A stretch of 64,000 nt of DNA from Cepaea nemoralis (taxonomy: Eukaryota; Mollusca; Gastropoda; Stylommatophora; Helicidae): the NCBI GenBank assembly GCA_014155875.1, contig JACEFZ010028312.1, positions 532,501 to 596,500 on the forward strand. The letters run 5' to 3'. Numbering within the stretch: the stretch's first letter is position 1; the number at the start of each line of letters is the position of its first letter. Below, piece after piece: positions 34,027 to 44,547 of this stretch. The notes beneath the pieces are model-generated. The model searched no databases, had not been told where the DNA came from, and was given only the letters and a program-made list of their open reading frames with translations. Position numbers and translations under genes: made by a program.

Positions 34027-35540
34027 TGTGAAAGGAAAAGGTACAAACAATTCAATATACACATTACGAACACTATTAGAAAGATCAGTGGAGACAAAGA
34101 AAGACATATATTTGTGCTTCATAGATTATACTAAGGCATTTGATAAAGTAAACCATGATGAACTGATTAAAATGTTGGAAGATATTAACATTGATGGGTA
34201 AATTCTCAGAATAATTAAAAATATTTACTAGAACCAAATAGCAGCAATTAAAATGGGAAACAAAGAGGGAAGTTATAAACACATAAGGTTGGAAGTGAGA
34301 CAGGTATGTGCTTTGTCACCGGATCTCTTCTCCCTCTATAGCGAAGTAATAGTGAGAGAGATCAAATAAAAGCCAGAAATAATATTTGAAGGCTATAATA
34401 TAAATTATATACACTATGCAGATGACACAGTATTGATAGCGGATAATGTAACAGATCTACAACAATTGTTGGACATTGTAGTAACAGAGAGTGCAAAGAA
34501 AGGACTCTAACTTGAATATCAAGAAAACAGTAACAATGGTGATATCAAAGAAGACACCAAATGTGAAATAGAGATAGATGGGAAAATTCTTCACCGAGTG
34601 GATAGTTTTAAATATCTAGCTCCATTTATAACATCAGATGGAAGATGCACAACAGAGATCAAGAGCAGAATAGGACAAGCAAAGGCTGTATTTCAGAAAA
34701 TGAAGAATATCTTATGCAATAAGTCATTATCATTGAGGGGACGCAGAGGTGTTTCCAAGGCACCAGGGCCAGGTTCTATACTGGCCAAGACCTATTGACG
34801 CGTCCTCGTCGAGCGTCCTGGGCAACAGGTCCCTTTTGGGTCCTGGCTAAAGTCAGTAGGATCGTTGATTCCTCCGAAGTCGTAGAGTGTCTGCCTGCAC
34901 GGCGAGGAACGACCAGTCTGCACACCAATAAGCCAGACATAGGACAACGGATACTCACGCAAAACTCAGGTCCTGTATGACACCACACTGATGTTGGACA
35001 ACAGGATGTCTTCATCCGACATACAGGACTTCACGCTGGAATTCATAGCCAGCGAACATAAGCAAGCAAGCAAGCAATTATCATTGAATGTAAGAAAGAG
35101 AGTGCTGAAGAGCTATATAGAACCTGTTTTGCTGTATGGCTATGAATCTTGGAATATAAATGAACAAATTAAGAAGATATTGGAATCAACAGAGATGTGG
35201 TTCCTTAGACGAATTTGCGAATTCCTTGGGCTGCCAAAGGAACTAACAACGAATGCCTTAAAGAGGCTAACGAAACTAGAACATTATATACAACAATAAG
35301 AAAGAGACAAACAGCTTTTTTTTGCGGTCATGTGATTAGAAGAGAGGCGCTGGAGAACATCGTGACAACTGGAAAGATCGAGGGGAAGAGAGGCAGAGGC
35401 AGACCACGAGAAATGATGCTGGATGGATTGCGACGGTGACATGGAGGAATATCAATGGCAGAGTTGGTCCGGAAAACCAAAGATCGAGATCTGTGGAGAG
35501 TCATGAACGCCTATGCCAATCAGCACGGCACATGATGATA
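34027..35540 (+). mobile_element. LINE-B copy interrupted by element E1
   Basis: Plus-strand blocks: YLCFIDYTKAFDKVNHDELI (about 34115), LEVRQVCALSPDLFSLYSE in decayed form (about 34300), YADDTVLIADNVTDLQQLL (about 34413), FITSDGRCTTEIKSRIGQ (about 34620), then E1 (34737-35076), then LNVRKRVLKSYIEPVLLYG (about 35083), EMWFLRR and GRGRPREMMLDGLRR. It ends at gcacatgatgat. Stops and frameshifts (about 34200, 34370, 34510) show it is dead. The bases tatgttt flank both ends and may be part of a TSD. Confidence 0.85.
34737..35076 (+). mobile_element. Small retroelement E1 with 11-bp TSD and (CAAG)n tail
   Basis: A 340-bp insertion that begins ggggacgcagaggtgtttcc and ends aagcaagcaagcaagca. The repeats attatcattga at 34726-34736 and 35077-35087 flank it exactly and restore the LINE-B sequence when one is removed. 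A plain tRNA promoter is not evident, so its ancestry is unclear. A second copy is at 32766-33109. Confidence 0.9.
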
Positions 35541-35574
35541 ACTATGTTTCTTGTATTTATTTCTCTGTGGTGAA

Positions 35575-35800
35575 GGGTGTTACGGGCGCGATTCGCAATC
35601 CAGCATACCGCGTTCGCAACATATCTGCGAGAAATTGTGTAGCAGACCGCCTTGCATTAGTTTTCATACAAAGGTACGGTTGCCGGTCGTTAAGAAAGCA
35701 ACGGCAAACTACTAAACGTAAACTTGCCATAAAAACACTAACACCAAACAAAAACAAAAAAAGTGCTGGGTACACTGCGATGTCCAGTAAAAGATATAGA
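35575..35800 (+). mobile_element. SINE S2 copy
   Basis: Shares gcgattcgcaatccagcat, gcagaccgccttgcattag, cggtcgttaagaaagcaacg and taaacgtaaacttgccat with the other S2 copies. It sits directly downstream of LINE-B. Confidence 0.7.
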
Positions 35801-35989
35801 ACTATTTTATTTTAAATTTCTAGTATTTTACGTGAGTGATCTGTCGCATAAGGTCTTTTGTTCTTATCATAAATTTTATAATCCGGCTTTGCAGTTCTTT
35901 ATGAGGGCATGTCGGTGTGCGGAGCAATGATCAGGCAGAGAGCTCTTATCAATTCGGCCATGCTGACCTCTGTGCTTGATGACGAGTAT

Positions 35990-37048
35990 AGACCGTTGTA
36001 TGCTGTACCTGGTACAATGTTGTAGTATACGTTCTGCGGTTGTATGCTGTACCTGGTACAATGTGGATGAAATCGTTCTGCAGTTGTATGCTATACCTGG
36101 TACAATGTGGATGAAATCGTTCTGCGGTTGTATGTTGTACCTGGTACAATGTTGTAGTATACATGCTGCGGTTGTATGCTGTACCTGGTACAATGTTGTA
36201 GTATACGTTCTGTGGTTGTATGCTGTACCTGGTACATTGTTGTAGCATACGTGCTGCAGTTGTATGCCGTACCTGGTACAATGTTGTAGTATACGTTCTG
36301 CGGTTGTACGTTGTACCTGATACAATGTTGTAGTATACGTTCTGCGGTTGTATGTTTACCTGGTACAATGTTGTAGTATACGTGCTGCGGTTGTATGCTG
36401 TATCTGGTACAATGTTGTAGTATACGTTCTGCGGTTGTATGTTTACCTGGTACAATGTTGTAGTATACGTGCTGCGGTTGTATGCTGTATCTGGTACAAT
36501 GTTGTAGTATACGTTCTGCCGTTGTATGTTGTACCTGGTACAATGTTGTAGTATACGTTCTGCGGTTGTATGTTGTACCTGGTACAATGTTGTAGTATAC
36601 ATGCTGCGGTTGTATGCTGTACCTGGTACAATGTTGTAGTATACATGCTGCAGTTGTATGTTGTACCTGGTACAATGTTGTAGCCCGGGAAGGTTAACCC
36701 GGTCAACAAATGCCCGCATAAGTCGGATGTGTCGGCCTGACGGCGCAAGAACGCAGCTCTGCTGTAAACAGGCACAACGCAATCACGTCCGAAAAAAAAA
36801 AAAACTCTGGATGAACGCAGAAGAAGAAGAAGAAGAAGAAGAAGAAGAAGAAGAAGAAGAAGAAGAAGAAGAAGAAGAAGAAGAAGAAGAAGAAGAAGAA
36901 GAAGAAGAAGAAGAAGAAGACGAAGAAGAAGAATGTTGTAGTATACGTGCTGTAGTTGTATGCCGTACCTGGTACAAGGTTGTAGTATACTTTCTGCAGT
37001 TGTATGCCGTACCTGGTATAATGTTGTAGTATACATTCTGCGGTTTGG
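35990..37048. repeat. Minisatellite, 44-bp unit, split by element E2
   Basis: The unit tgctgtacctggtacaatgt + tgtagtatacgttctgcggttgta recurs every 44 bp, with some 41-bp units that lack part of the tgctgtacc segment. About 18 units lie left of E2 and about 3 right of it. Variant positions (gttctgc, gtgctgc, catgctgc) alternate in blocks. Confidence 0.93.
36684..36931 (+). mobile_element. Small retroelement E2, 5'-truncated, with (AAG)n tail and TSD
   Basis: Starts cccgggaaggttaacccgg, contains gctctgctgtaaacaggcac and ends gatgaacgcagaag plus about 30 AAG units. The repeats aatgttgtag at 36674-36683 and 36932-36941 flank it. They are also part of the host 44-bp unit, so the TSD is consistent but not independent proof. 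Confidence 0.85.
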
Positions 37049-37059
37049 GCTGGTTTCCC

Positions 37060-37680
37060 GCATGTCTGCATTGTTTGTTAGTTTTAAAGGGAAACAAAAT
37101 ATGCTCAGACCCCGTCCAATTGTTAAATTGTTGACGTGTTATAACTGGGGCCCTTATTTTTGTTTCTTTTCTGCTTGGGAAAACAGCGCTGCGTTTTTCA
37201 CTTCCTGAATTCTATGTGTTTTCTTTCTTGGTATGGGTTACGTCTTTGTTGCCGTGTCTCATGTCTGGTCAGAGTCGCGCACTTGTACGGCCTGGTGTTG
37301 TTGGGTTCCCGCCCTGTCTCATGCTGTTCTTCTTTTAGCGAGTGGTCTACCAGTTGTCATCCCGTTTGAGACTCCATCTATTTCTCACATGTCTCGGTCA
37401 GTCTTCGTATCTTCGTGGTCTAGCACTTCTTTCAAATCTTGTGTGGTCTAGCACTTCTTTCAAATCGTGTGTGGTCTAGCACTTCTTTCAAATCTTGTGT
37501 CGTGGCCGACTTAAATTCTCGATCTTGGTGGAGCATAGTCCCTTCTCCTGATCACTTTGTATTCTTTGTCGCCTTCGTTTTCACTTTCTGTCTCCTCTTC
37601 TGTTACTTTCTCTTCTAACTGGGACTTGCTCTTGATGTTGTCTGTTTGCGATGTCTCATTCTTCGTCTGTTTCTTGAGCG
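37060..37680. other. Unassigned sequence with a short triplication
   Basis: No confident gene. A unit of about 28 bp (gtggtctagcacttctttca) is present three times at 37415-37500. The minus strand may continue the decayed ORF described at 37684-38430, but stops are frequent. Confidence 0.4.
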
Positions 37681-37683
37681 GTT

Positions 37684-38430
37684 CTAACTGTTCTCTTCTT
37701 GAATTTTTGTCACTGTCTCCTCCGTCTCGGCCTTGATTGCAGCCATTCGAGCCACATCCTGCTCGATCTTCTGCACGAGCTTCAATACGTCCAGGATGCG
37801 CTGAACGTCTGTTATCTGTTTCTTGTACCTTCTCTCCTCCATGTTGGTTGCTTTTGACTTCAGGTCCTTCAGGTGGCCCTCCAATTGTGCCTTGTCAGTT
37901 TTTGTTACACGGGTAGTCGCCTCGTACTGCCTCCTGGCCTCTTTATAGGATAGATTCTATTTCACCGCTAGTTTCATCGCTTCCTTGCTAACTTGGTGGC
38001 AGAAGCCGAGGCATCTATCGCAGTGGTTGCCGAGGCAGCTGGCGCACTTTCTCTTCGAGTTTGGCCTACTGAAATCCGTGTCGATCTTGGCGTGAGGACA
38101 CAGGTTGTACGGGTGTGGTACATAGATATCTCCATCCCTCCACCTCACTTTAACAATTGGTACAGGTGTGCCAAAGCCTCTAGCATTGGAACATCGCAGC
38201 ACTTTTGGAATGTAGTTTTCCAGAGCTTGCTCTCTCTTGTCAAATAAGATGGTCTGTGTTCGGTCTATAGTTCGGTCTTCCGACGTGATGATGTCAACTA
38301 TAGAGGAGGTGCTGTTCTTTCCGATGATCCTCTCGTCACCGGTGATCTTGAGTGTCGAGTTTTCACTCGACAGTATCTCCCTGATTTGTTCGTTTGTGAG
38401 ATGGGTCTTGTCTCTTGTGATGACCCATCG
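37684..38430 (-). pseudogene. Degenerate Cys-rich plus coiled-coil ORF, possibly LINE ORF1/gag-like
   Basis: Reading the minus strand from about 38420 gives one open frame of about 150 codons: THLTNEQIREILSSENSTLK, then TSEDRTIDRTQTILFDKR, a VRWRDGDIYVPHPYNLCPH stretch, and a cysteine cluster KRKCASCLGNHCDRCLGFCH, ending in a stop at about 37957. In a shifted frame the sequence continues as YKEARRQYEATTRVTKTDK and KKQITDVQRILDVLKLVQK with strong heptad character to about 37684. One break thus separates a Cys/His cluster from a coiled coil, features known in nucleic-acid-binding ORF1 proteins of retroelements. I cannot match it to a named family. Confidence 0.55.
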
Positions 38431-38770
38431 TTAGATGATGCGATGTCGGGTGTCATCAACTGTGATACCGTCGTGTTTTCTAAAGCTGATGTTTCAACAT
38501 AATGCACTCGCGCGCACTGGCCCATCACTATCAACAGGTTGGTTAGGCAGTTGTCATGGTCGTAGAGCGTTGACATACTCTGCACTAGTGTTAGCGATGA
38601 ACATTCTTAAACACGCGTATTCTTTTTCTTTCAAGTTAACCAGTTTTCCAAGCGAGCAGGATGCGTGCAGCCAGTCAGTCTTGCCTAGTATGTAATCTCA
38701 CTCGACATAGACGTTTTAAATGTATTTGCTTAAAGACTACAGGGCAAAGCTTAAATATTTTTTTCTGTAT

Positions 38771-38842
<72 letters not shown>

Positions 38843-38845
38843 GTG

Positions 38846-38903
<58 letters not shown>

Positions 38904-38939
38904 AGAGAGGAGACACAGAGAGGATATATATATATACAT

Positions 38940-38989
<50 letters not shown>
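38771..38989. repeat. Compound (CT)n-(TA)n-(GA)n microsatellite
   Basis: CT at 38771-38839, TA at about 38850-38900 (plus a short second run at about 38925-38936), and GA at 38942-38988. The CT and GA arms are complementary and flank the TA tract, so the whole can fold back. Confidence 0.95.
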
Positions 38990-38990
<1 letters not shown>

Positions 38991-38999
38991 GTTAGATTC

Positions 39000-39520
39000 T
39001 AGATTCTGCTACATAATCACCTTTGCATTGTTTGAAGTGCCCTCGGCGTTTACAAAATGTAACCATTCATCCTTCTAGTCACCATTGTGTGGTACCGAGT
39101 GTTAATAAAGTCTCGCTACACTTTATATGTAGAATAATTTTTTTTTTTAATGAAGTACATGATGTCATAAAAAATGTGCTAAAAAATTCATTAAATTAGT
39201 TACAATAGTCACTGCTATAGTTTAACACTGTTTTGGGGAAGCTGGAAAGTACCAATGAAGTATTCATTGTTTGGAGTGTAAAAGAATTACTCCAGCAGTC
39301 GACAGCCATTAACTGCGTATTGCTTCTTGGTGGACTGTGGAGCACATTCTTTGATGACATCATGTTCTTCATTTTTCAAATGTGTTCTACATACAAAGTG
39401 TTGTGAGGCTATGCAAACACCGTCCGTATGTAAAGTGCCTCAGCGCCTACAAAGTGCAAGCATTCCTGTGACTATTGTGTTGTATAAAGTCCCCCAGCGT
39501 ATGAGAAGTATAGGCATTCG
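39000..39520. repeat. Decayed tandem repeat of about 60 bp, no gene
   Basis: Related blocks aagtgccctcggcgtttaca / aagtgcctcagcgcctacaa and cattgtgtggtaccgagtg / tattgtgttgtataaagtc recur. No coding sequence seen. Confidence 0.5.
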
Positions 39521-39634
39521 TCTATCTCAGGGGTCACCAAACTTTCTTCACAGCGGGCCGGATAACTGACAAAATGACGAGCTCGGGCCGCATACTCATT
39601 GGGTACAATGCTTGCGCCGGTCTCTGCGGCGAAG

Positions 39635-39870
39635 GTCTTACAGACGCGGTTCGTAATCCCGTATACCCGCGTTCGAAACACAGCTACGCGCGATTTGGCA
39701 GTAGACCGCTTTGCGCTAGTTTTTCACGCTATGGTATGGATGCCGGTCGTTCAGAAAGCAACGGCAAACTACAGAACGTGAACTTGCCAAGACATCAACA
39801 ACAGCCAAAATTGCTGGTGTTTACTGCACACGTTGACTGTAGAGGATATGCAACTAACTGTAACAATACT
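39635..39870 (+). mobile_element. SINE S2 copy within the hAT terminal region
   Basis: Complete S2 landmarks: gcggttcgtaatcccgtata, cgcgttcgaaacacagc, ggcagtagaccgctttgcg, cggtcgttcagaaagcaacg and gaggatatgcaactaactg. This is the best-preserved copy and shows the B-box-like gcgttcgaaac. Confidence 0.75.
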
Positions 39871-39956
39871 TGCAAGCCAGAACGAAAGCTCTTAGGGGAA
39901 AAAAGACGAAAAACGAAGTTAATCATGGGTGAGTGGCGTGCAATGCACACACGCAC

Positions 39957-39970
39957 ACAACAACAACAGC

Positions 39971-40008
<38 letters not shown>
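39957..40008. repeat. (CAA)n microsatellite
   Basis: About 17 CAA units. The Gln- and Cys-rich ORFs are artefacts. Confidence 0.93.
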
Positions 40009-40199
40009 AGACAACCAACATATTTATTCTCTTTTAAAAAGTTATCAAAGAAGGCGACGATAGCACACAAAAAAACAGTTACATCAGACCTAGTGTGCAC
40101 ATATCAGAATCGCACAAACTAAGCAGCAAAAAAGGTTAGTGAGATTTGTGAAACTGATATTTGGCTTTCAAGATATCATCATTGTTTGGTTATAGATTT

Positions 40200-41475
40200 A
40201 TTGCATCCAATCAAGAGAATTGCTTTCACAATCTCGTTCGATGTGTTGACTTCATATACTTCATTTTTGAAAATGTTTGTTCATAGACATAAGTTGTTCC
40301 AAACACTGATGGCATACCAGTGGCAAATTTCTTCAGTTTCGAAAACTCACCATCATGTAAGCAGCGGTAAAATTCAACAAGTTTTCCTTCTCTGCGCTTG
40401 TCTTTCAACAAGTCATTTGCTTGCTAATAAAATGAGCTCCAACTGTAGTTCAACTGGCGCATCATCAAGGTTACAAACAAATGGATTCTAGAACAGAAGA
40501 ATGTCACTTTCAATTCTGTCAGGATTAGAAAATCTCTCTCCAAAAAATGCTTCTTCGAGTCACGAATAATTCCCCCCCCCCCCCCCCCCGGAAAATTGAG
40601 GTTGACATTTTCTTCGATTGTAGCGCAAAGCTCTTTGAAACAGTGAAAATGAGAAAAGTTTTCTCCTTCCAATTGTGCTTCAAACAATGACAGCTTTCTC
40701 CGAAATCATTTGATGAGTCTGTAAAGATCACAGACGATGTTCTCTTTCCCTGAAGTTTCAAATTCAGTTAATTCATGTGGAATGTGATGTCGACCAAAAA
40801 TGACAACTTTGACAGCCAGGTATAATCTGACTGCTGTGGATCAGCTCATCTTTTTCAGTGAGGAAAACATATATTTCGTTTCGGAGCTTGTAAAAACAAA
40901 ACAGGACTTTACCGCAACTGAGCCACCTCACTGATGTGTTATAAGGCAAGTCACAAAATTCGTAATCAATTTCTCCAAGAAAAGCCTGGAACTGATGGTG
41001 ATTGAGTGCGTGTCCTCGGATAAAGTTCACAACAGAAACGACTGGTTTCAGTACACAAGAAACATATAAGTCTTTCCCACAGAGTGCTTGCTGATGTATG
41101 ATGCAGTGTATAAACAGAGCGCACGGAATTTGCAAATCTTCCAACTGAGTCCTGATCTGCTCCTTCAGACCCTTCCTCACTCCAGCCATGTTTTTTCCTC
41201 CATCAACTGTAGCACATCGAAGCTGATTCCACTGAAGGTTATAGTCTTGCAAACATTTTTGCACTGCCACGAAAATGTATTTTTCAGTTGTTGTTCCATG
41301 CATGCTGCAAACGGATGAGAATTCTTCGTTATCTGAAAGTCCAAACCGACACCACGAATGAACACAAGACGTTGTGGCGTACTCGAAAGATCAGTAGACT
41401 CATCCAGCGCCAGAGAATACCAGAACAAGTTCCTAGTTTTCTCGTGTATCAGTAGCACTATTGTTCTCTCCGATT
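40200..41475 (-). pseudogene. hAT transposase, central and C-terminal domains
   Basis: Read on the minus strand: EKTRNLFWYSLALDESTDLS (LALDESTD is the conserved catalytic block, about 41410), RCATVDGGKNMAG and FIHCIIHQQALCGKDL (about 41200-41090), NTSVRWLSCGKVLFCFYKL (about 40910), a broken linker with a poly-G run in the coding sense (poly-C at 40567-40590), and finally KKFATGMPSVFGTTYVYEQT and FSKMKYMKSTHRTRL (about 40350-40240), the hAT C-terminal dimerisation region. The order matches GTF2IRD2/ZBED5-type transposases. Frames shift at about 40770 and 40600. One frame (40773-41303) is open for 176 codons, so decay is moderate. Confidence 0.88.
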
Positions 41476-43600
41476 GTCACAGGATAAATAAACTTGTTAG
41501 TTGCGACCGATGATAACCAAACCCGACATTATTTTGCTAACACAATTGACTCTTTGATGGTGAACAAACTGAGGAAAATACTTCGGTACAGATTTTCTGC
41601 ACCTGGTCGACAGTGTGTATGAGATCAAAGGGAGTCACGTCGCGTTGTCTACACACAGTCGACAGTTTGATGACAGGATGTTGTTCGAGAGGTGTGTACT
41701 GGCGACATTTGTCTACAAAACGGGAGTTGGCCGTTGAAAGTAATGGACAGATGTCTGCTAGAGGTCAGAAGGATTCTGTAATGGGAGAAAGGTCTCTGGC
41801 TTACAAACAGCCAGGATATTTGTTGGATGAGACAAAGAACTCCCCAGATGAAAAGGAAACTTGACAGCTAATTGACTCTGGTTAGTCTAGAAACAGGAGG
41901 ACAAAGCCAAATTCTGGACTGATTGGCGTCTGGACTTTCTGGTGACTCACTCAAGCACCCATATAAAACCCAGTGCGGTAAACAGGTGGAGGGAGTCGAG
42001 AAAAATATTCTGAAGTGTTAGGATTGGGGATTATTCCGAGTTGTGTTATATTAGAGGGACTAGACTATCTAAGTAGTGATAGTTATCCGCGGACATAGAT
42101 CCTATCGGATTGCCTAGTTTCTCGAGTAACAACAGGAATAGACATATGGTAGGCAATTAATTATATCTAACTTAAGAGTATGATTAGGAATAGAGTACAG
42201 TACTGTGCGGTGATATAATGTATTATAGGTGCCGTGATATAATGTATTATGATTAGTGATAGAATGTTCTATAAGTGCGGTGCTAGAAAGTATCATAGGA
42301 GCGTCGGCACTAGTATTCTATTGTGTGGCTTCAATTAGCTTGTGTTATATATCATTTTACTCAGGAAGTTGAGGACAATGTAGTGGAATAATAATTAGAG
42401 AGATTAAGGATGGTTGAGAGGGAGAAGAGGTATGTGTAATGGTAGGATCTTCCAGTAGGGCATCTGCTGGGTTTCTACCCGTTCCTTTATTCTTTCCTGG
42501 TGTTGCCATGTATAAGACCATTGTGATGCGCGATTTGGCCGTATGACAGAGATTGGATCTCTGTTATAGATCTGAGTGCTGTTATTGGCCTACAATCACC
42601 TAATTACGGTCAGGACTGAGTTGCCCTCACCATGATGTTATCTACTCTACAGGTTCCATTTACAGTTCCCCTTGAGTGTTCCACGTGAGTGTGAGATGAT
42701 TTATTACGAAGAAGCAGTTCAAAGTTTTATGCAATGATGACTCATGGAAAGAAGACAGTGGTTGCTGAGAGGGTTTTACACGGGGCTCAGAACCTAGTTG
42801 TTCCGCAGAAACCTGGCTTCTGCTGAGTAGAATTGTATGAACAGAAGTGTTGTGTTTAATGAGTGATAAGCTTCATCACCGAAGATTAATAACTCGCATA
42901 CTAAGGACACATATATATAGATATACACATCTACCTAACAAACATTAATAGGTTGTGTTCTAAAAGAGGGGAAAATGTTATAATCAGAGACTAATAAACA
43001 GTAGATTTTCCCCAAGTGACATTTCAGTTAATTGGAAGACTATCAGTTCAAACAAATATTAGGAAACAGAGTAACTTCACCGTGTGGTAGAGTGAAGACA
43101 AAGATCAACGGTGTCTATCGGATTACCAGCATCCTGTTTGTTCGAGTGATTGGAGAAAGTCGTCATCTTCTGGGTGAGGTTCACTGTCCGGAAAAAATGG
43201 TGCTGTTGTGTGCTAAGCACTATGATGTTACAGACTTTGCTTCTAAATCACTGGTCTAACATTAGAGTACACGTCACGCATTCTACACCTTATACAGACA
43301 TACACACTTCTCCTACATATACTCTTTGCTTTAATAAATTTCTTGTTTTTTATTTGTTGAAGCTAGAGTTGTCAAGTATGTTATGTTGGGGAAGAATGAG
43401 AGGGGGCATGATCCAGGAGTGAGCAAGAGTGAGAAGAAGGTGTCTTCAGATTGAAGGAGTGTGTGGATGGAGTCTGCTGGATATCTCCAGGATAGAGATA
43501 TTGGATTAAAAAATAATGTGGGTGTTGATTCCCTTCACTCCAGGGACGACACTAAACTGGTAAAGAAGAACAAGTAACTAATACGACATTCATTCTTTAC
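41475..43600. mobile_element. About 2.1-kb insertion inside the hAT transposase, LTR-like, class uncertain
   Basis: The transposase stops matching at about 41475 and resumes at about 43600, so this block was inserted between residues that are near neighbours in the family. It has a TATA-like catataaaacc at about 41950, an AATAAA at about 43333, no long ORF, a tgtcacagg left edge and a caagggacgaca-like right part (43545-43552). These suit a long solo LTR, but no clean TSD or terminal match was found. The edges are approximate. Confidence 0.45.
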
Positions 43601-43800
43601 ACTCACGACACCAAGTTCTTCTGTTCTTCGCACAACTGAACTTGCCGAAAGGCTTATAGTTCCAATCAAATCGGCTTTCTCAGGACACAATTCATTTGAT
43701 GCTTCCATCATACACTCTTTGATGAAGTTGTCATCAGTAAATGGTTTTCCTCGTTCTGCCATCTTATGCACTATTTTGTAACATGTACTACATGTTACAA
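43600..43800 (-). pseudogene. hAT transposase N-terminal fragment
   Basis: The minus strand encodes CYKIVHKMAERGKPFTDDNF, KECMMEASNELCPEKADLIG and ISLSASSVVRRTEELG. This is the segment that precedes the LALDESTD block in GTF2IRD2/ZBED5-like transposases, and it would join the part ending at about 41475. Upstream (higher coordinates) the coding is lost at a perfect palindrome. Confidence 0.85.
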
Positions 43801-43805
43801 AATAG
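43771..43805. repeat. Perfect 35-bp palindrome
   Basis: Arms ctattttgtaacatgta (43771-43787) and tacatgttacaaaatag (43789-43805) are exact reverse complements around a single C at 43788. The left arm is hAT transposase coding. The right arm is its inverted copy and leads into a LINE-B copy on the plus strand, so it marks a rearrangement junction. Confidence 0.95.
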
Positions 43806-44077
43806 GTAAATACAGGTTGTTTAAAATCATAAACAGGAAATATATTATTGGAGGAAGATGCTATAATGAAGAGGTGGAATGAGTATATAAGGGAATTATA
43901 TGACGGAGAAAGGGCAGAATTAACAGAAGAAAGTAACTTAGAAGGTTCACCTATTCTAAAAGAAGAAGTTGAGGACGCTATCAAGTATATGAAAAAAGGA
44001 AAATTAGCTGGGCCAGATGGAATCACAATAGAAGAATTAGAAGTAATGGAAGAATTTGGAGTATTATATTAACCAAA

Positions 44078-44547
44078 TAAAAAGATGTCAATTGAAACGA
44101 GAAAGAGAGTGTTGAGATGCTACATAGAACCTGTACTTTTATATGGATGTGAAGCGTGGACAATGAGCAGTCAGGCTGAAAAACATCTGATGGCTGTAGA
44201 GATGTGGTTTCTGAGGAAAATGCAAAGAATACCATGGACAGCCAGAAAGACCAATAAACAAGTCCTTCAAGAAACAAATGAAGATCGTAAATTGATTAGA
44301 GAAATTAGACGTAGACAGTCAAAATTCTTTGGGCATGTTATGAGAAGAAATGGATTGGAGAATTTGGTGACAACTGGTAAGATCGAGGGGAACAGACCAA
44401 GGGGAAGACCTAGAAGCAAGTACCTGGATGGCTTGGCCTTGTGGCATGGTCGAGACAGAAACACGGAGCTGATCCATGACTCTGGTGATCGAGTGAGATG
44501 GCAGAACATGACCGCCCACGCTTACCGGCATGGCACATGATGGATGG
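44078..44547 (+). mobile_element. LINE-A, 5'-truncated, nested in LINE-B with 12-bp TSD
   Basis: A 470-bp piece encoding MSIETRKRVLRCYIEPVLLY, EAWTMSSQAEKHLMAVEMWF, FGHVMRRNGLENLVTTGK and RPRGRPRSKYLDGLALWHG, ending in tggatggat. The repeats atattaaccaaa at 44066-44077 and 44548-44559 flank it exactly. It is almost identical in protein to 8640-9300, so LINE-A moved more recently than LINE-B here. Confidence 0.93.

Larger units (their letters stand above)
39528..43805 (-). mobile_element. hAT transposon (second family), interrupted and 5'-broken
   Basis: The terminus at 39528 (caggggtcaccaaac, followed by gcgggccg) is a typical hAT end and is the 3' end of the minus-strand transposase unit. 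Transposase coding lies at about 40200-41475, and its N-terminal part at about 43600-43800. The two are separated by about 2.1 kb of unrelated sequence. The other terminus is missing: homology ends at the palindrome 43771-43805. An S2 SINE (39635) and a CAA repeat lie inside the terminal region. Confidence 0.8.

Noticed and set aside
32866..34980. A shared open frame of about 60 codons in both E1 copies (RRGTTSLHTNKPD and neighbours)
   Set aside because: The two copies differ mostly by amino-acid-changing substitutions, so there is no sign of protein-level constraint. The frame is open by common descent.
35876..37063. Tyr/Thr-rich repeat proteins on the minus strand
   Set aside because: Products of the 44-bp minisatellite, with frames shifting every unit. 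No single conserved frame.
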